Source: Acidobacteriota bacterium (GTDB lineage Bacteria > Acidobacteriota > Terriglobia > UBA7540). Taken from it: a stretch of 64,000 nt of DNA. The position numbers and the translations under genes are program-made. The DNA is taken from contig QHZN01000085.1 of NCBI GenBank assembly GCA_003225365.1, positions 1-64,000 of the forward strand. Reading direction: 5' to 3'. Shown here one piece after another: positions 8,753 to 17,726 of this stretch (positions within the stretch are counted from its first letter, which is position 1; every line of letters starts with the position of its first letter). Below the pieces are notes generated by a model that saw nothing but the letters and a program-made list of their open reading frames with translations, did not search any database and was not told where the DNA came from.

Positions 8753-10630
8753 TTACTTCTCGGAGTCAGCAGTGGCAGGCACGCTTTCTGCGGGTGGGAT
8801 AATCTCCCCCCTGTGGTGCAGCAACTCGACCAAAGCAGAGTTGAGGCGATAACGCGTTTCGGTTCGATCATCCGCCCGGGTAATGTAACGGACAATCACC
8901 ACCACGCCGTTGTCGGTGGGCTTGACGTTGACGCTGGGTTCCGCCGTAAACGATCTCACGCCATAGTGTCGCGAGACTCGTTGCCATTCCCGCTCCGCCA
9001 GGTGCTTATTGCTTTCCGTTTCCTTGTCCACGATGCTGCGGATTTTTTCCACCAGCGGGTAAGGGTCCTCCCCCACGGGAATTAGCACTTGCAGGTGGTC
9101 CCAGAGCCACTGCCCCGAGGTCGTGAAATTGAAGTAGTAGCCGTCGATCGCATATTGGTTCAGAAAGGCCACCTGACGGCCCGTGGGCTGCCCCGCTTCG
9201 GTCCAATTACCCGTCTCGAGCAAAACGGTTCGCAGCAGTGTGATCTCAATCACTTCGCCATGCACGCCGTTAATTTCCACCCAATCCCCCACGCGAATCC
9301 CCTGCCGGCCCATCAGGACGAACCATCCCAGGAACGAGACGATGAAGTCCTTCAAGACCACGGTGAGGCCTGCGCCTGCCAGTCCCAGCACGGTGGACAA
9401 CTGGTTGGGTGGGCCGAACAACACGATCAGAATCACCATCACCGCCAGCACTTGCACGCTGATTCGGGTCACCGCCTGCAGCGTGGCGCGCTGCTTTGCT
9501 TCCAGGGCGAGCCGAGCGAAAAAGTGCTCGCCCGTTCGGTTGATGACGAACACGAGCATCAACATCATCACAATCCATAGGGCAGACTCGATGATGCCGT
9601 GCAGTGCATGGCGCGCGTCCATTTCCACCAGCCCGCCCCACCGGCTGTATACCGTGCCCAGTTCATTAAGTTCCTGAATGCTCTTGCCCAGGATCGCCAG
9701 CGCCTTCCGGTCGTCGGAAAGGCGCTTGAGCAAGGAGACTGAGGCGGCAGGTGTCCGCTCGGGGCTGGTCTCAATGCCCCCCGCAGCAGCCGGGCCAGGC
9801 CGGCTGGCAGAGCGCGAGCCTTTCGCGGTCAGGACCTTGTTTTGCGCCTGTTCGCCCTGGACTTGACGTTCCAGGGCATCATGGGCCGTCGCGCCCTCTG
9901 CGGCAGCCTGGTAAGCTTCCCTTTGAGCCTGGAGGATCTCCTTTTCCTTTTCCCGGATCGCATTCCATTCGGACCATTGAGCCAAGAGGCTGCCTCGTGA
10001 AGAACCTGGCTCGGTCGAGCTGAGAGGAGGGAATTTGAACGAATCGGCGGCGTGCGAGGCTGCCTCGTGATTCTCCACCAATTGCTGAATTCTGCTGTGC
10101 GGGTCGCCGCCGGCCCGAATCAAATCATCCTTCGCATCCCCCAGCGCTTCCTTGTAAAGATTCAGCTCGGCTTGGCTGACCTCCAATTGCTGTTGCAGCT
10201 CGTCGCGGCGTTCCGCTCTGGCTTTCTTAGCCGCTTCGGTGAGCTGGTCCACCTCCTGCTGCTGCGACTGAATCCCGGCTTCAATCCTTTGGATTCCTTC
10301 CTGAACGGCGCGCACTTCAGGTGTCTCGGGGCCAGACCATTGTGAAGTCGCATGAAGCGCTGAGGCGAACTCCAGGTCCAACTCGCGATCCGCTAAGCGA
10401 AAGGCCTCTTGAGCTAGATGCTGTTCTTCGGGCGTGGTGGCCAGTGCCGACAACCGGCTGGCCGTCTCGAAAGGTCTCTGGTTAACTAACTGGATAACAC
10501 CTCGCTCCCCTTGCGGGCTATTGCGGAGTTGCGGGCTGTTGCGAGAGCCCCGAGTCAGAATCAGCCCCACCACTCCTCCCGCGGCGAGCACCAGCAACAC
10601 AATGAGTTTCAATCCTCGGTATGCCTTCAC
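8753..10630 (-). CDS. MscS-family mechanosensitive ion channel with long coiled-coil N-terminus
   Basis: 625 residues from GTG at 10630, preceded by GGGGAGGAG. An N-terminal signal anchor (LIVLLVLAAGGVVGLIL) is followed by about 280 charged, Gln/Glu-rich periplasmic residues predicted as coiled coil. Transmembrane helices begin around residue 340 (SALWIVMMLMLVFVI). The pore-lining helix is recognisable by small residues (VLGLAGAGLTVVLKDFIVSFLGW), followed by the MscS beta domain (GIRVGDWVEINGVHGEVIEI, LLRTVLLETG) and a C-terminal alpha/beta part. It resembles large MscS relatives (MscK/YbdG-like) rather than the 286-residue E. coli MscS. Its role is osmotic tension relief in the inner membrane. 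It appears to be transcribed alone. Confidence 0.9.
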   Translation of the reverse strand: MKAYRGLKLIVLLVLAAGGVVGLILTRGSRNSPQLRNSPQGERGVIQLVNQRPFETASRLSALATTPEEQHLAQEAFRLADRELDLEFASALHATSQWSGPETPEVRAVQEGIQRIEAGIQSQQQEVDQLTEAAKKARAERRDELQQQLEVSQAELNLYKEALGDAKDDLIRAGGDPHSRIQQLVENHEAASHAADSFKFPPLSSTEPGSSRGSLLAQWSEWNAIREKEKEILQAQREAYQAAAEGATAHDALERQVQGEQAQNKVLTAKGSRSASRPGPAAAGGIETSPERTPAASVSLLKRLSDDRKALAILGKSIQELNELGTVYSRWGGLVEMDARHALHGIIESALWIVMMLMLVFVINRTGEHFFARLALEAKQRATLQAVTRISVQVLAVMVILIVLFGPPNQLSTVLGLAGAGLTVVLKDFIVSFLGWFVLMGRQGIRVGDWVEINGVHGEVIEITLLRTVLLETGNWTEAGQPTGRQVAFLNQYAIDGYYFNFTTSGQWLWDHLQVLIPVGEDPYPLVEKIRSIVDKETESNKHLAEREWQRVSRHYGVRSFTAEPSVNVKPTDNGVVVIVRYITRADDRTETRYRLNSALVELLHHRGEIIPPAESVPATADSEK

Positions 10631-10794
10631 TTCACTCCTCCCCGACCGCTAGTCTCGCACCGCCGTCAAAGCTCAGTTCGGTTGGACGCAAATCCGTGGC
10701 CTCGCGTGGCTTGCCGCCTTGGGCTATTGAGCCGAAATTTCCGTTTGCGCCAATCGGTTCCGCCTGTATCATGTCGCACCCGGAAACGACCGCC

Positions 10795-11007
10795 CAAGAG
10801 GCTGGCGAAAAACGCGCCGAAATGTCATGCTGCGCGAAGCAAAGCATCTCGCACTGCTTTAAAATCAAAAAAATAGATTCTTCGCGGAGTTAACCCTGAG
10901 CGCGGAATGAAAGGGATTCTTCCCCCGATTCACTGCATCGGGGTCAGAATGACAGTCAGCGAAGGGCTCAGAATGACGACGTAAGACAATTTTTCATCAG
11001 CCTCCTA
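10795..11007. repeat. MITE-like repeat, family A copy 1
   Basis: A 213-base non-coding element in the gap between the MscS gene and the DUF4091 gene. Its left end (AGAGGCTGGCGAAAAA) and right end (TTTTTCATCAGCCTCCTA) are imperfect inverted repeats. Inside are stretches shared with the copy at 29104-29424, such as CGCCGAAATGTCATGCTG, GATTCTTCGCGGAGTT and CGTAAGACAATTTTTCATC. There is no transposase gene, as expected for a non-autonomous element. The rest of the 10631-11151 gap shows no gene. Confidence 0.7.
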
Positions 11008-11151
11008 AGGATAAGATCGCGACAATACGGAAGTCGTAGATCAACATCCAACATTAGGGCGTTATCCATCGTGACCATGGTATAGAAGTTTCCTCGCTGA
11101 AGCGAATTGGCAACAGTGACGCGCACAGGCCTTTTTTCGAGGCGAGTGGTT

Positions 11152-12903
11152 CTAGTGGGTCCCGTTGGCGCGGCTTCCCTGTTCACGAAATGCGGCACGG
11201 GGCAAATTACGCGATAAGGCTTCGAAGAGCCTCTGCTCAATCTTGCGGAAAGTCCTGACATCCCGGACGTAATCCGTGAAGGACGAAACCGCGCTGGCGG
11301 CAATCTGCTCGGCGGCGGCAGGATCGCGCCCCTTGAGCTCCCGAAGCATTTCATAATCTTCAATGCCGGCGCGCATCGCCTCGAACCGAATGGAGCTGTG
11401 GACGGTGAGATGGCCGCGGTCGGGGTAGACGATGAAGGCATCGCCTGAGGGCAGAAGCTCCGTGTTTTTGTCGATTACCGGCTGCGTGTCGAGGAGAGGC
11501 TCGGGCGTCCAAGAATTCCCGCCCCAGTGGAGGAAGCCCGTGAATCCGTAGCGGAAATCAAGCCACTGGAGAAGCCTTACTTTGATCAAGGGGAAATCCA
11601 TCAGTCGGTTGAGATACCTTTTTTGAGGATAGAGACAGGTGTAGAACCAGACCGCCCGCCCGCTCTGAATGCGCCGGTCGATGAGCGGCATCTGGTCGTC
11701 GAAGCGGCCGAGCTGAGGAACCCACATGTCACACGTCGTCTGGAGCACCTCGGGCATGTGCGCCGCGTCGACGGCGTCGATGGTCGGAATGCCCGGCATC
11801 TGGCGGTGGACGAGCGCTGCGTATTTTCCGTAATAGGGAATCTCGTTTCCATGCGCCTCGTCAAGCACATGTTGGAAGTAGAAGGTCTCCCACCCTCGTT
11901 CCTTGAGATGGGCGTCGAGCGACGCGAGGAATCCCGAGAGAAACGCCTCGACTCGCGAATCATCCGGCGGCAGAGAGAGGTTTTGCGGCTTGCCGTCGAC
12001 AATTTGGAAGGTCGGGACGAGCAGCGGCGCGTCATAACTACCGGCGCGGGCGAGCAGGTGGTTGCCCTCGATGTACCCGATCGCGCCAGCTTGTTTGAAC
12101 GTTTCCACCCAGCGGTCGAAGTTGGTGAAGTCATAGGCGAGCTTGCCGCCCTCGACCCGCGGCTGAATGAGCGTGAGCAGCGGCGTCAGGATCACGTTCT
12201 GGCGATGCGCCGAGAGCACACTGGCTACGTTCGAGACAAGCATCCACCACTCCGGTGAAAAGGCCGCGATGCCGTAAAACTGGCGCGAGGTCTTGTCATC
12301 CAGACTGAACCAGTTGGTGACCTTGAGCGACCTGTCAGCCGGCACCGACGCGCTGACTACCTCCAGGCGGAAGGGCTTGCGCGCCACCACGCGCCCACCA
12401 GAACGCACCAGAACCAAGCCCTCATAGCTTCCGGCCACCGCGTCTGGGGGAATGTGAATCGTCACCCAGGCGGGGGTTGTGCGGCGGGGCTCTAGTGCAA
12501 CGGGAAAGTCCTCGAGCGGATCGGGATACCACCCGGGCGCAACCCCCACGACCTCCTCGGGTGGACAGTCGGGCGTGTGCGAGCCTACCACCACGTAGGC
12601 GACATGATGGACCTCGACATTTGATATCCGGCGGCCGTTTCGGGTGGCGAGCGCCCTTACTTCCACACTGAGGTCGGGGAGTCGAGTGCTCGAACGAATG
12701 GCGAGCTGCACGGCTATGTGCTGGTTGCGTGCGCCCTTGAACTCCGCAGTTTGAAGACTGTGCGTCCCGCGAACATCACCCGGGAAGACCTTGATGAGCG
12801 AGTCCACAAACCAGACGTTCGGCGGGGAGGTAGTACCTCCACGCGCCGTGCCGCTTGGCGCCAGGCAGCCCGCGATGGCTGCTGCTACCAACCAACGGAA
12901 CAT
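11152..12903 (-). CDS. Secreted DUF4091 (GH123-like) glycoside hydrolase family protein
   Basis: 583 residues; the ATG at 12903 follows GGGGGAAG and starts a signal peptide (MFRWLVAAAIAGCLAP). An N-terminal beta-sandwich region (QHIAVQLAIRSS; VTIHIPPDAVAGSYEGLVLV) precedes a TIM-barrel domain (FYFQHVLDEAHGNEIPYY; IPTIDAVDAAHMPEVL; GFTGFLHWGGNSW) and an alpha-helical tail with the DUF4091 signature SSIRFEAMRAGIEDYEML. The D-E pair in LDEAHG is in the place expected for GH123-type catalysis. Substrates of this family are mostly unknown beta-glycans. The ribosome site and signal peptide support secretion. Confidence 0.85.
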   Translation of the reverse strand: MFRWLVAAAIAGCLAPSGTARGGTTSPPNVWFVDSLIKVFPGDVRGTHSLQTAEFKGARNQHIAVQLAIRSSTRLPDLSVEVRALATRNGRRISNVEVHHVAYVVVGSHTPDCPPEEVVGVAPGWYPDPLEDFPVALEPRRTTPAWVTIHIPPDAVAGSYEGLVLVRSGGRVVARKPFRLEVVSASVPADRSLKVTNWFSLDDKTSRQFYGIAAFSPEWWMLVSNVASVLSAHRQNVILTPLLTLIQPRVEGGKLAYDFTNFDRWVETFKQAGAIGYIEGNHLLARAGSYDAPLLVPTFQIVDGKPQNLSLPPDDSRVEAFLSGFLASLDAHLKERGWETFYFQHVLDEAHGNEIPYYGKYAALVHRQMPGIPTIDAVDAAHMPEVLQTTCDMWVPQLGRFDDQMPLIDRRIQSGRAVWFYTCLYPQKRYLNRLMDFPLIKVRLLQWLDFRYGFTGFLHWGGNSWTPEPLLDTQPVIDKNTELLPSGDAFIVYPDRGHLTVHSSIRFEAMRAGIEDYEMLRELKGRDPAAAEQIAASAVSSFTDYVRDVRTFRKIEQRLFEALSRNLPRAAFREQGSRANGTH

Positions 12904-13333
12904 GACTTCCCCCAAAAAGAATTTGCCCGCCGAGCCCTTATCGAACTCGCGCGCTCTGATTCACTTACAAACTCGGACGCACCAGGGGGCATTGTGCACC
13001 CTCCAGGCGGGGTTTTCCAGTGTGATTTCGGGCTTTGGAGGAGTGCGGGTGGAAGCGTGGAAAACTCAAAACCCGAGCTTCCACCTTTTTCCACGGCGCT
13101 TGGACCCCGACACGTCGGGGCACACATTCCCACCGCGCCTGCGGCGGGTTATATCCTCAAGGAAAACTAGAAGAGGTGAAGCTCAAACTGCATTTCCGCT
13201 GACGCAAGCCGGTCACTGCGACCGCTATGGTCTGGCCGGCGTCGCTTCGCTCCAATCGCGACCGGCGTCACATTGGAATCACTGACCGGAATGAGCAACC
13301 ACCTTCATCGGAATGAGCAGCGGTTATGAAAAC
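12904..13333. other. Gene-free stretch
   Basis: No reading frame here has a ribosome site or recognisable domain. The stretch holds the upstream region of the DUF4091 gene and a GC-rich part with two nearby CGGAATGAGCA copies. No clear promoter or terminator was seen. Confidence 0.5.
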
Positions 13334-13426
13334 TGGCGGAGAGGCAGGGATTCGAACCCTGGGTGCAGCTTTTGACCGCACAACGGTTTAGCAAACCGCC
13401 GCCTTCAGCCACTCGGCCACCTCTCC
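13334..13426 (-). tRNA. tRNA-Ser (GCU anticodon)
   Basis: On the minus strand the gene starts GGAGAGGTGGCCGAGTGG. It has a GTTTGCTAAAC anticodon arm (anticodon GCU, complement at 13390-13392) and the long variable arm typical of tRNA-Ser. GGTTCGAATCC forms the T arm. Acceptor strands GGAGAGG and CCTCTCC pair fully, with discriminator G and an encoded CCA. The length is 93 bases including CCA. Confidence 0.95.
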
Positions 13427-13618
13427 GCTCAACGACGCTGATACCAGCGGGTGCCGCGCCCGGTAAACCCGGCCTGCGTTTAAAGTGTAATCAAAAAAGG
13501 GGGAAATGTCAGCCGGTTGTACTCCGCGGTCAGTTCTCCGTCGTGCCTTCCCGGAGCCCGCCCATTCTCCCCACCGCTCGAAGTCAACGGACAACTGACC
13601 CCAGACTTCGGAGGTCGG

Positions 13619-14152
13619 CTAATAGAACAAGTATTTCCGCCAGCGGCCGTCGGCTTTGCCGAGCATCCGCATGAGCTGGCGGCTGGTATGGAGGGTGAAG
13701 GGGCGCGGCGGCCGGCGAAGGCTCATCCCTGCCTCTTCGGGCGAGCGGTCACCCTTCTGGTTATTGCAGCGATGGCAGCAAGCCACCAGGTTGTCCCAAT
13801 CGGTGTGGCCGCCCCGCGAGCGCGGAATCACGTGGTCGAGTGTCAACTCCGAGGACGACAGCACGTGCCCGCAGAACTGGCAGGTGTAACGGTCGCGCAA
13901 CAGAATGTTCTTCCGCGACAGCGCCTTGGTCTGGTAGGGAATGTGCCGGAACTCGGTGAGCCGGATGACCGAAGGCACGCGGAGGGCCACACGTGAGGAA
14001 TGCACGAATCTGCCGTTTTCCTCTTCCGCGGTCGCCACGCCCTTCATCACCAGCACTATAGCGCGCCGTACCGCAGTGACGTTGATCGGCTCGTAGGTGG
14101 CATTCAACACCAGCACCGGAGAATGAAGGTCGGATTGTCTCGACTCCATCAT
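13619..14152 (-). CDS. HNH endonuclease family protein
   Basis: About 178 residues; an upstream GTG at 14176 is also possible. An N-terminal domain ([20 protein letters not shown]) precedes the HNH nuclease: zinc pair C-x2-C in YTCQFCG, catalytic [11 protein letters not shown], Asn in [10 protein letters not shown], and second zinc pair C-x2-C in [11 protein letters not shown]. This family is common as a single chromosomal gene in many bacteria, with a probable DNA-processing role that is not established. It lies beside ComF. There is no sign of an intron or intein around it, so it need not be a homing enzyme. Confidence 0.88.
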   Translation of the reverse strand: MMESRQSDLHSPVLVLNATYEPINVTAVRRAIVLVMKGVATAEEENGRFVHSSRVALRVPSVIRLTEFRHIPYQTKALSRKNILLRDRYTCQFCGHVLSSSELTLDHVIPRSRGGHTDWDNLVACCHRCNNQKGDRSPEEAGMSLRRPPRPFTLHTSRQLMRMLGKADGRWRKYLFY

Positions 14153-14242
14153 AGGTATCGCCAGCTCGGATGCCACCTCGAGAGCCTCACAGCCGTCCGG
14201 CGCCGGGCGTTCCCCAGAAAAGCACCAAGATTGCTATTATCT

Positions 14243-15139
14243 TCATTTGAGGGCCGGTTCGTCAACTAGCAGATCGGGGAATTGCGGCGTTGCGCGGGCA
14301 AGGGTCAAAGAGACAACGCTGCGCGAGCCCGCGCCTTTGAGGGCAGCGGCGCAGGCAGAAAGTGTGGCGCCGGTCGTCATGACGTCGTCTATCAAAACCA
14401 CGGCGAGTCCCGTTACCTGGACGGATGGAGAGACGGCGAAGGCTCCGCGAACGTTGCCCCAACGCTCGGCGCGCGAAAGGCCGGTTTGGGGCCGGGTGTC
14501 ACGGATCTTCTTGAGGCATTGCGCCTCAAGCCGCAGCGCACCTTTTCCCCCACCGAGTGCCACAATCAATCCGCGGGCCAGGGCTTCGGCCTGATTGTAT
14601 CCGCGCTCGCGCTGCCGGCCCCGATGCAGTGGGACCGGCACCACCAGAAACCGGCCCGCTCCAAAAATTTCCTGGTTCGATCGCCACGTCTCGGCGAGCA
14701 GCCCGCCGAGCCGCATTCCCCAGCGCTCGCGCCGCCGGAACTTCATATGCACAATGGCCTGACGCAACCTTTCACGGTATAGCCCGAAGCTGCGCGCCAG
14801 ATCGAATTGGAATTCGCTTAGGCGACAATCGGCGCAGAGCGGCTCCGCGGCATCCAGCGCGCGGCCGCTCGCGAAGGGCACGCCGCAACGGGCGCAGGCG
14901 GGTCCGCTCCAGGGTTGAAGCTCGGACCAGCATGCGGAGCAGACGTCAAGCGCGCCCGCCTCTTCCAGCGGCTGATGGCAAAGCGCGCAGGGGCCGGGAA
15001 ACACCAGTGCAAACAGGCTGTCGCCGATTTGTTGAAAGACAGACCGGGGCCGAGAGATGAGCGTGGAAAGGGAGAAGGCGAACCTCGCTTTCCTTCCAAC
15101 CCTGGCTAGAGGAGACCCTGTTCCTGCTTTTCCTGGCAC
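14243..15139 (-). CDS. comF: ComF-family phosphoribosyltransferase-like protein
   Basis: About 298 residues with GTG start at 15139, overlapping the end of the preceding DksA-like gene by 34 bases; no better start is seen downstream. An N-terminal four-cysteine zinc module (CALCHQPLEE; CSACWSEL; CARCGVPF; CADCRLSEF) precedes the PRTase domain with VVPVPLHRGRQRERGYNQAE and the PRPP loop VVLIDDVMTTGATLSACA. ComF proteins are needed for DNA uptake in naturally competent bacteria and may act with single-strand DNA handling. No other competence gene is nearby. The overlap suggests translational coupling to the upstream gene. Confidence 0.9.
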   Translation of the reverse strand: MPGKAGTGSPLARVGRKARFAFSLSTLISRPRSVFQQIGDSLFALVFPGPCALCHQPLEEAGALDVCSACWSELQPWSGPACARCGVPFASGRALDAAEPLCADCRLSEFQFDLARSFGLYRERLRQAIVHMKFRRRERWGMRLGGLLAETWRSNQEIFGAGRFLVVPVPLHRGRQRERGYNQAEALARGLIVALGGGKGALRLEAQCLKKIRDTRPQTGLSRAERWGNVRGAFAVSPSVQVTGLAVVLIDDVMTTGATLSACAAALKGAGSRSVVSLTLARATPQFPDLLVDEPALK

Positions 15140-15459
15140 TCGATGCAGTGCCGGGCCCAGGGGACGGCTTCAAGGCGTTTAAGCTGAACTTCCTGATGGC
15201 AGGCCACGCACTCGCCGTAGGTGCCGTTTTCGAGCCGCGCCAGAGCCTCTTCGATCAGTTGCAGCAAGCGGCGGTTATCGTCGCTCTGGTGGAAGAGGAA
15301 TTCCTTGATGTAGGAATTGGCCGCTTTGTCGGCGACGTCCTGCGTGCCCTCCTCGTCGGCCTCGCGCCCGTCCTGCTCGGATTTACTGACCTGTTTCAGC
15401 AGTTCGTCCTGCTTGGCCTGAAGCTTTTTTCGGTAAGACTCCACTTTCTTTTTGTCCAT
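15106..15459 (-). CDS. DksA/TraR-type zinc-finger protein
   Basis: 117 residues from ATG at 15459. An N-terminal helical coiled-coil region rich in Lys/Gln/Glu (YRKKLQAKQDELLKQVSK) carries acidic residues at the turn (DGREADEEGTQDVAD). The C-terminal C4 zinc finger is CVACHQ at one end and CIECQEK at the other, spaced about 20 residues. DksA-type proteins bind in the RNA polymerase secondary channel and act with ppGpp. At 117 residues it is shorter than E. coli DksA (151), so it may be a DksA paralogue of the YocK/TraR type. It is probably co-transcribed with comF. Confidence 0.88.
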   Translation of the reverse strand: MDKKKVESYRKKLQAKQDELLKQVSKSEQDGREADEEGTQDVADKAANSYIKEFLFHQSDDNRRLLQLIEEALARLENGTYGECVACHQEVQLKRLEAVPWARHCIECQEKQEQGLL

Positions 15460-15794
15460 GGCCCGCCTTATTGCGCTGCGTGGAAGTCTACAGACTTAAA
15501 ATTTTATGAGCCCTCCCCCGAAACTGTCAAGTGAAACTCGCTCCCGCCCTGACGGGCCGGGTATGGGCCCCCTTGTCAGGCCAGGGAGCGATTCCGCAAT
15601 GCGTGGCAGGCGGGGCAAACAATCTTGCGCCAGCGCCGCCCTACGAGGCTCGACGCGCCGGGCCCCCACAGGACCGGCGCAGGTTCCACTCGACGCCACC
15701 TCCGCAACCGCTTCCAAGGTCATGCAGACAGTCATGCCTCCGAGAGAACTGTTCGACTTACTGCGCTAGGGGTGTGTGAGTTTCAGGGCTCGGC
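15460..15794. other. Gene-free stretch
   Basis: This region lies upstream of the DksA-like gene and downstream of the anti-sigma gene. No frame with a domain or ribosome site was found. The 3' part is GC-rich, with short inverted repeats that could include a terminator for the sigma operon, but no clear U-tract was seen. Confidence 0.4.
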
Positions 15795-16037
15795 CTAAGA
15801 CGCAGTCCCACTGCGGCGTCGCCGCTCGAGGGCGTGGTGAAGGCGATCCCGCACATCGTCGGGGAGGGGATAAAGCTTGCCATCGCAGTATAGCTCGATG
15901 GTGGTGCGCGTGGTGTCGAAGACCACTTGACAATTATGGCAGTTCTTCAGGTGGCCCATGAGTTCCTGCTTCAAGGCGTCGTCAATATCCCCGTCAAAGT
16001 AGCTCGAGATCTCCTGAAAGCATTGTTTGCATTTCAT
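15795..16037 (-). CDS. Small zinc-binding anti-sigma factor (ZAS type)
   Basis: 80 residues. The zinc anti-sigma motif H-x3-C-x2-C is present as HLKNCHNC, with an N-terminal Cys pair (CKQC) and a helical linker around it. There is no transmembrane helix, so it should be cytosolic, unlike many longer anti-sigma factors. Its ATG overlaps the stop of the sigma gene as ATGA, the usual arrangement for tightly coupled sigma/anti-sigma pairs. It should bind and inactivate the adjacent ECF sigma factor, possibly releasing it on thiol oxidation. The signal is not known from sequence. Confidence 0.88.
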   Translation of the reverse strand: MKCKQCFQEISSYFDGDIDDALKQELMGHLKNCHNCQVVFDTTRTTIELYCDGKLYPLPDDVRDRLHHALERRRRSGTAS

Positions 16038-16645
16038 CAGTTCGCACCCCGTTTAAACGTCTTGCTCAAATTTTCGCGCAGTTGCAGCCGGGCCCGGAAC
16101 AGGCGCGCCTTGACCGCGCTGATAGTTAGGTGGAGCAGCTCGGCGGTCTCCTGGGTCGAAAGCCCTTCCACATCGCGCAGGAAGAAGACCGTGCGAAACG
16201 CCGGCGGCAGCGAGCCCGCGGCGTTTTCCAGAATCGTGCGCAATTCGCTTTGCGCCAGAAGCTGCTCGGGATTAGGCCGCCAGTCGGTGAATTCTCGCGG
16301 CGTAACATCGCCGTCCTCGTCCACGTGGTCCTTCATAGGGACCGACTTGTCGCTGCGGCGCTTGCGGAGCTTCATCAAGGCCTCGTTCAAAGCGATGCGG
16401 ACGATCCAGGTGTAGAACCGCGAATCCGCGCGGAAGTCCCCCAGGTGTTCGAAGGCCTTGAGGAAAGTGTCCTGCAAGACGTCTTCGGCGTCCTCGGGGT
16501 TTCCGGTCAAGTTCAAACCCAGGCGATAGATTTTCTTTTCGTAGCGGTTGACGAGCTCCTCAAAGGCGGCATAGCTTCCCGCCTTGGCCTCCAGGACCAG
16601 GGCGGACTCGTCTTTGGCGATCGTAGTTTGTGGGGAATCAGCCAT
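16037..16645 (-). CDS. ECF sigma-70 factor (RpoE/SigW-like)
   Basis: 202 residues. Sigma region 2 is clear (FEELVNRYEKKIYRLGLNL; GNPEDAEDVLQDTFLKAFEHL; FYTWIVRIALNEALMKLRKRR). An acidic linker contains an unusual insert (DKSVPMKDHVDEDGDVTPRE). Region 4 follows (LPPAFRTVFFLRDVEGLSTQETAELL; ISAVKARLFRARLQLRENL). It is followed by its ZAS anti-sigma gene with an ATGA overlap. ECF factors direct RNA polymerase to stress promoters and usually activate their own operon. No -35 AAC-type motif could be assigned with confidence upstream. Confidence 0.94.
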   Translation of the reverse strand: MADSPQTTIAKDESALVLEAKAGSYAAFEELVNRYEKKIYRLGLNLTGNPEDAEDVLQDTFLKAFEHLGDFRADSRFYTWIVRIALNEALMKLRKRRSDKSVPMKDHVDEDGDVTPREFTDWRPNPEQLLAQSELRTILENAAGSLPPAFRTVFFLRDVEGLSTQETAELLHLTISAVKARLFRARLQLRENLSKTFKRGAN

Positions 16646-16923
16646 AAATGAAACTTGCGTCCGTGAGCTCCCTGCCGACCTCGCGCGCCAAGCCCTGGGG
16701 CTGACTTCGATTCACACTCGACAGAACTCGAACCTTCAAGTGTGTTGACAAACCGCTCCCCCTGGCCCCCGCTGGGGACAAGGTTTCGATGCACGCCCGA
16801 GAGCCCTAGTTACACACAAAATCTGCCCTAACGCAAGGCGGGCTCGCCAACTGCGGCATGAGAGTCCTTGGGCGTGCAGCCCTCGGGTTAACGCAGATTG
16901 TAATTTGAGGGTTGGTGGCACCC

Positions 16924-17556
16924 TCACCGAGCCGGTCGGGCATGTCCCTGATCGGCCAGTGCTGGTCCATGGGCTGTCCCAAGCAGCCAGTCGAACAGCG
17001 GAAAGAACACATTGTAGCGGCCGACCGGCATGTCGTGGTGGGCCAAGTGGTATCCCCTTGCCGGCTCTAAGAAACTCGGCAGGCGCCCGCCCAGGTGAAT
17101 TCGCCAGTGGACCTCCTCGACCGCCACAAAATATGCGACAAACGCCAAAAGCATCCCGGGAGCAATTCCCAATCCGGAGAGCCAGTCCAGTGCCGACACT
17201 GGGAGTCCGTTTACGACAAAAAGCAGCACGATCCATAGCGGCGATTCGCCGAAGTTGACGTGTTCGGCTTCCTCCGGCGTGCCCGTGGCGCGGTGATGGA
17301 CCAAGTGGCGGCGCGCAAAATAGCTGCCCGCCAGATGAAGAATGAAGCGGTGGTAGACATATTCAAAACCATTCGCCCACACCAGCCCTGCCAGGAAGCC
17401 AAGAGCCAGCTTTTGTGGCGTGGGAGGAGAAATCATTCCCAGGGCGAGAGCCCAGAGGCATCCGGATAGCAGGGCGGCCCATGCGTTCAGTTGCTTGGAT
17501 TTTCGGCTGCGGGCGACCGATTCGGGAGTGCACAGCGGAACTTCTTTGGGAGTCAT
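16924..17556 (-). CDS. Fatty acid hydroxylase / sterol desaturase-family membrane di-iron protein
   Basis: About 210 residues from ATG at 17556, with GGGAAG about 10 bases upstream. Several hydrophobic segments are interleaved with the histidine clusters of the family: HRFILH, HLVHH, the E-x-HWRIH segment and HLAHHD. These bind a di-iron centre on the cytosolic face and support oxygen-dependent hydroxylation or desaturation of lipids. The real substrate could be a fatty acid, carotenoid or hopanoid; nothing nearby decides this. It appears to be monocistronic. Confidence 0.88.
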   Translation of the reverse strand: MTPKEVPLCTPESVARSRKSKQLNAWAALLSGCLWALALGMISPPTPQKLALGFLAGLVWANGFEYVYHRFILHLAGSYFARRHLVHHRATGTPEEAEHVNFGESPLWIVLLFVVNGLPVSALDWLSGLGIAPGMLLAFVAYFVAVEEVHWRIHLGGRLPSFLEPARGYHLAHHDMPVGRYNVFFPLFDWLLGTAHGPALADQGHARPAR

Positions 17557-17726
17557 GCGTACCACTTCCCTTCTCCCTACCACATTGGATGCTTACCAGC
17601 TGCCCGGCCGACCCAGTACTAAAGTACTGCCTGCCTTTGCCCTTTCGAGAATTAGCTCCAGGTTGGTTGCGCGGGCGCGCCCGGCTGAGGCACAATGGCA
17701 GGTCAATTTCATGCCGTCATCTCAGT

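Noticed and set aside
16037-16645. Acidic insert DKSVPMKDHVDEDGDVTPRE as a foreign domain in the sigma factor
   Set aside because: Linkers between regions 2 and 4 of ECF factors vary widely in length; no separate fold is visible.
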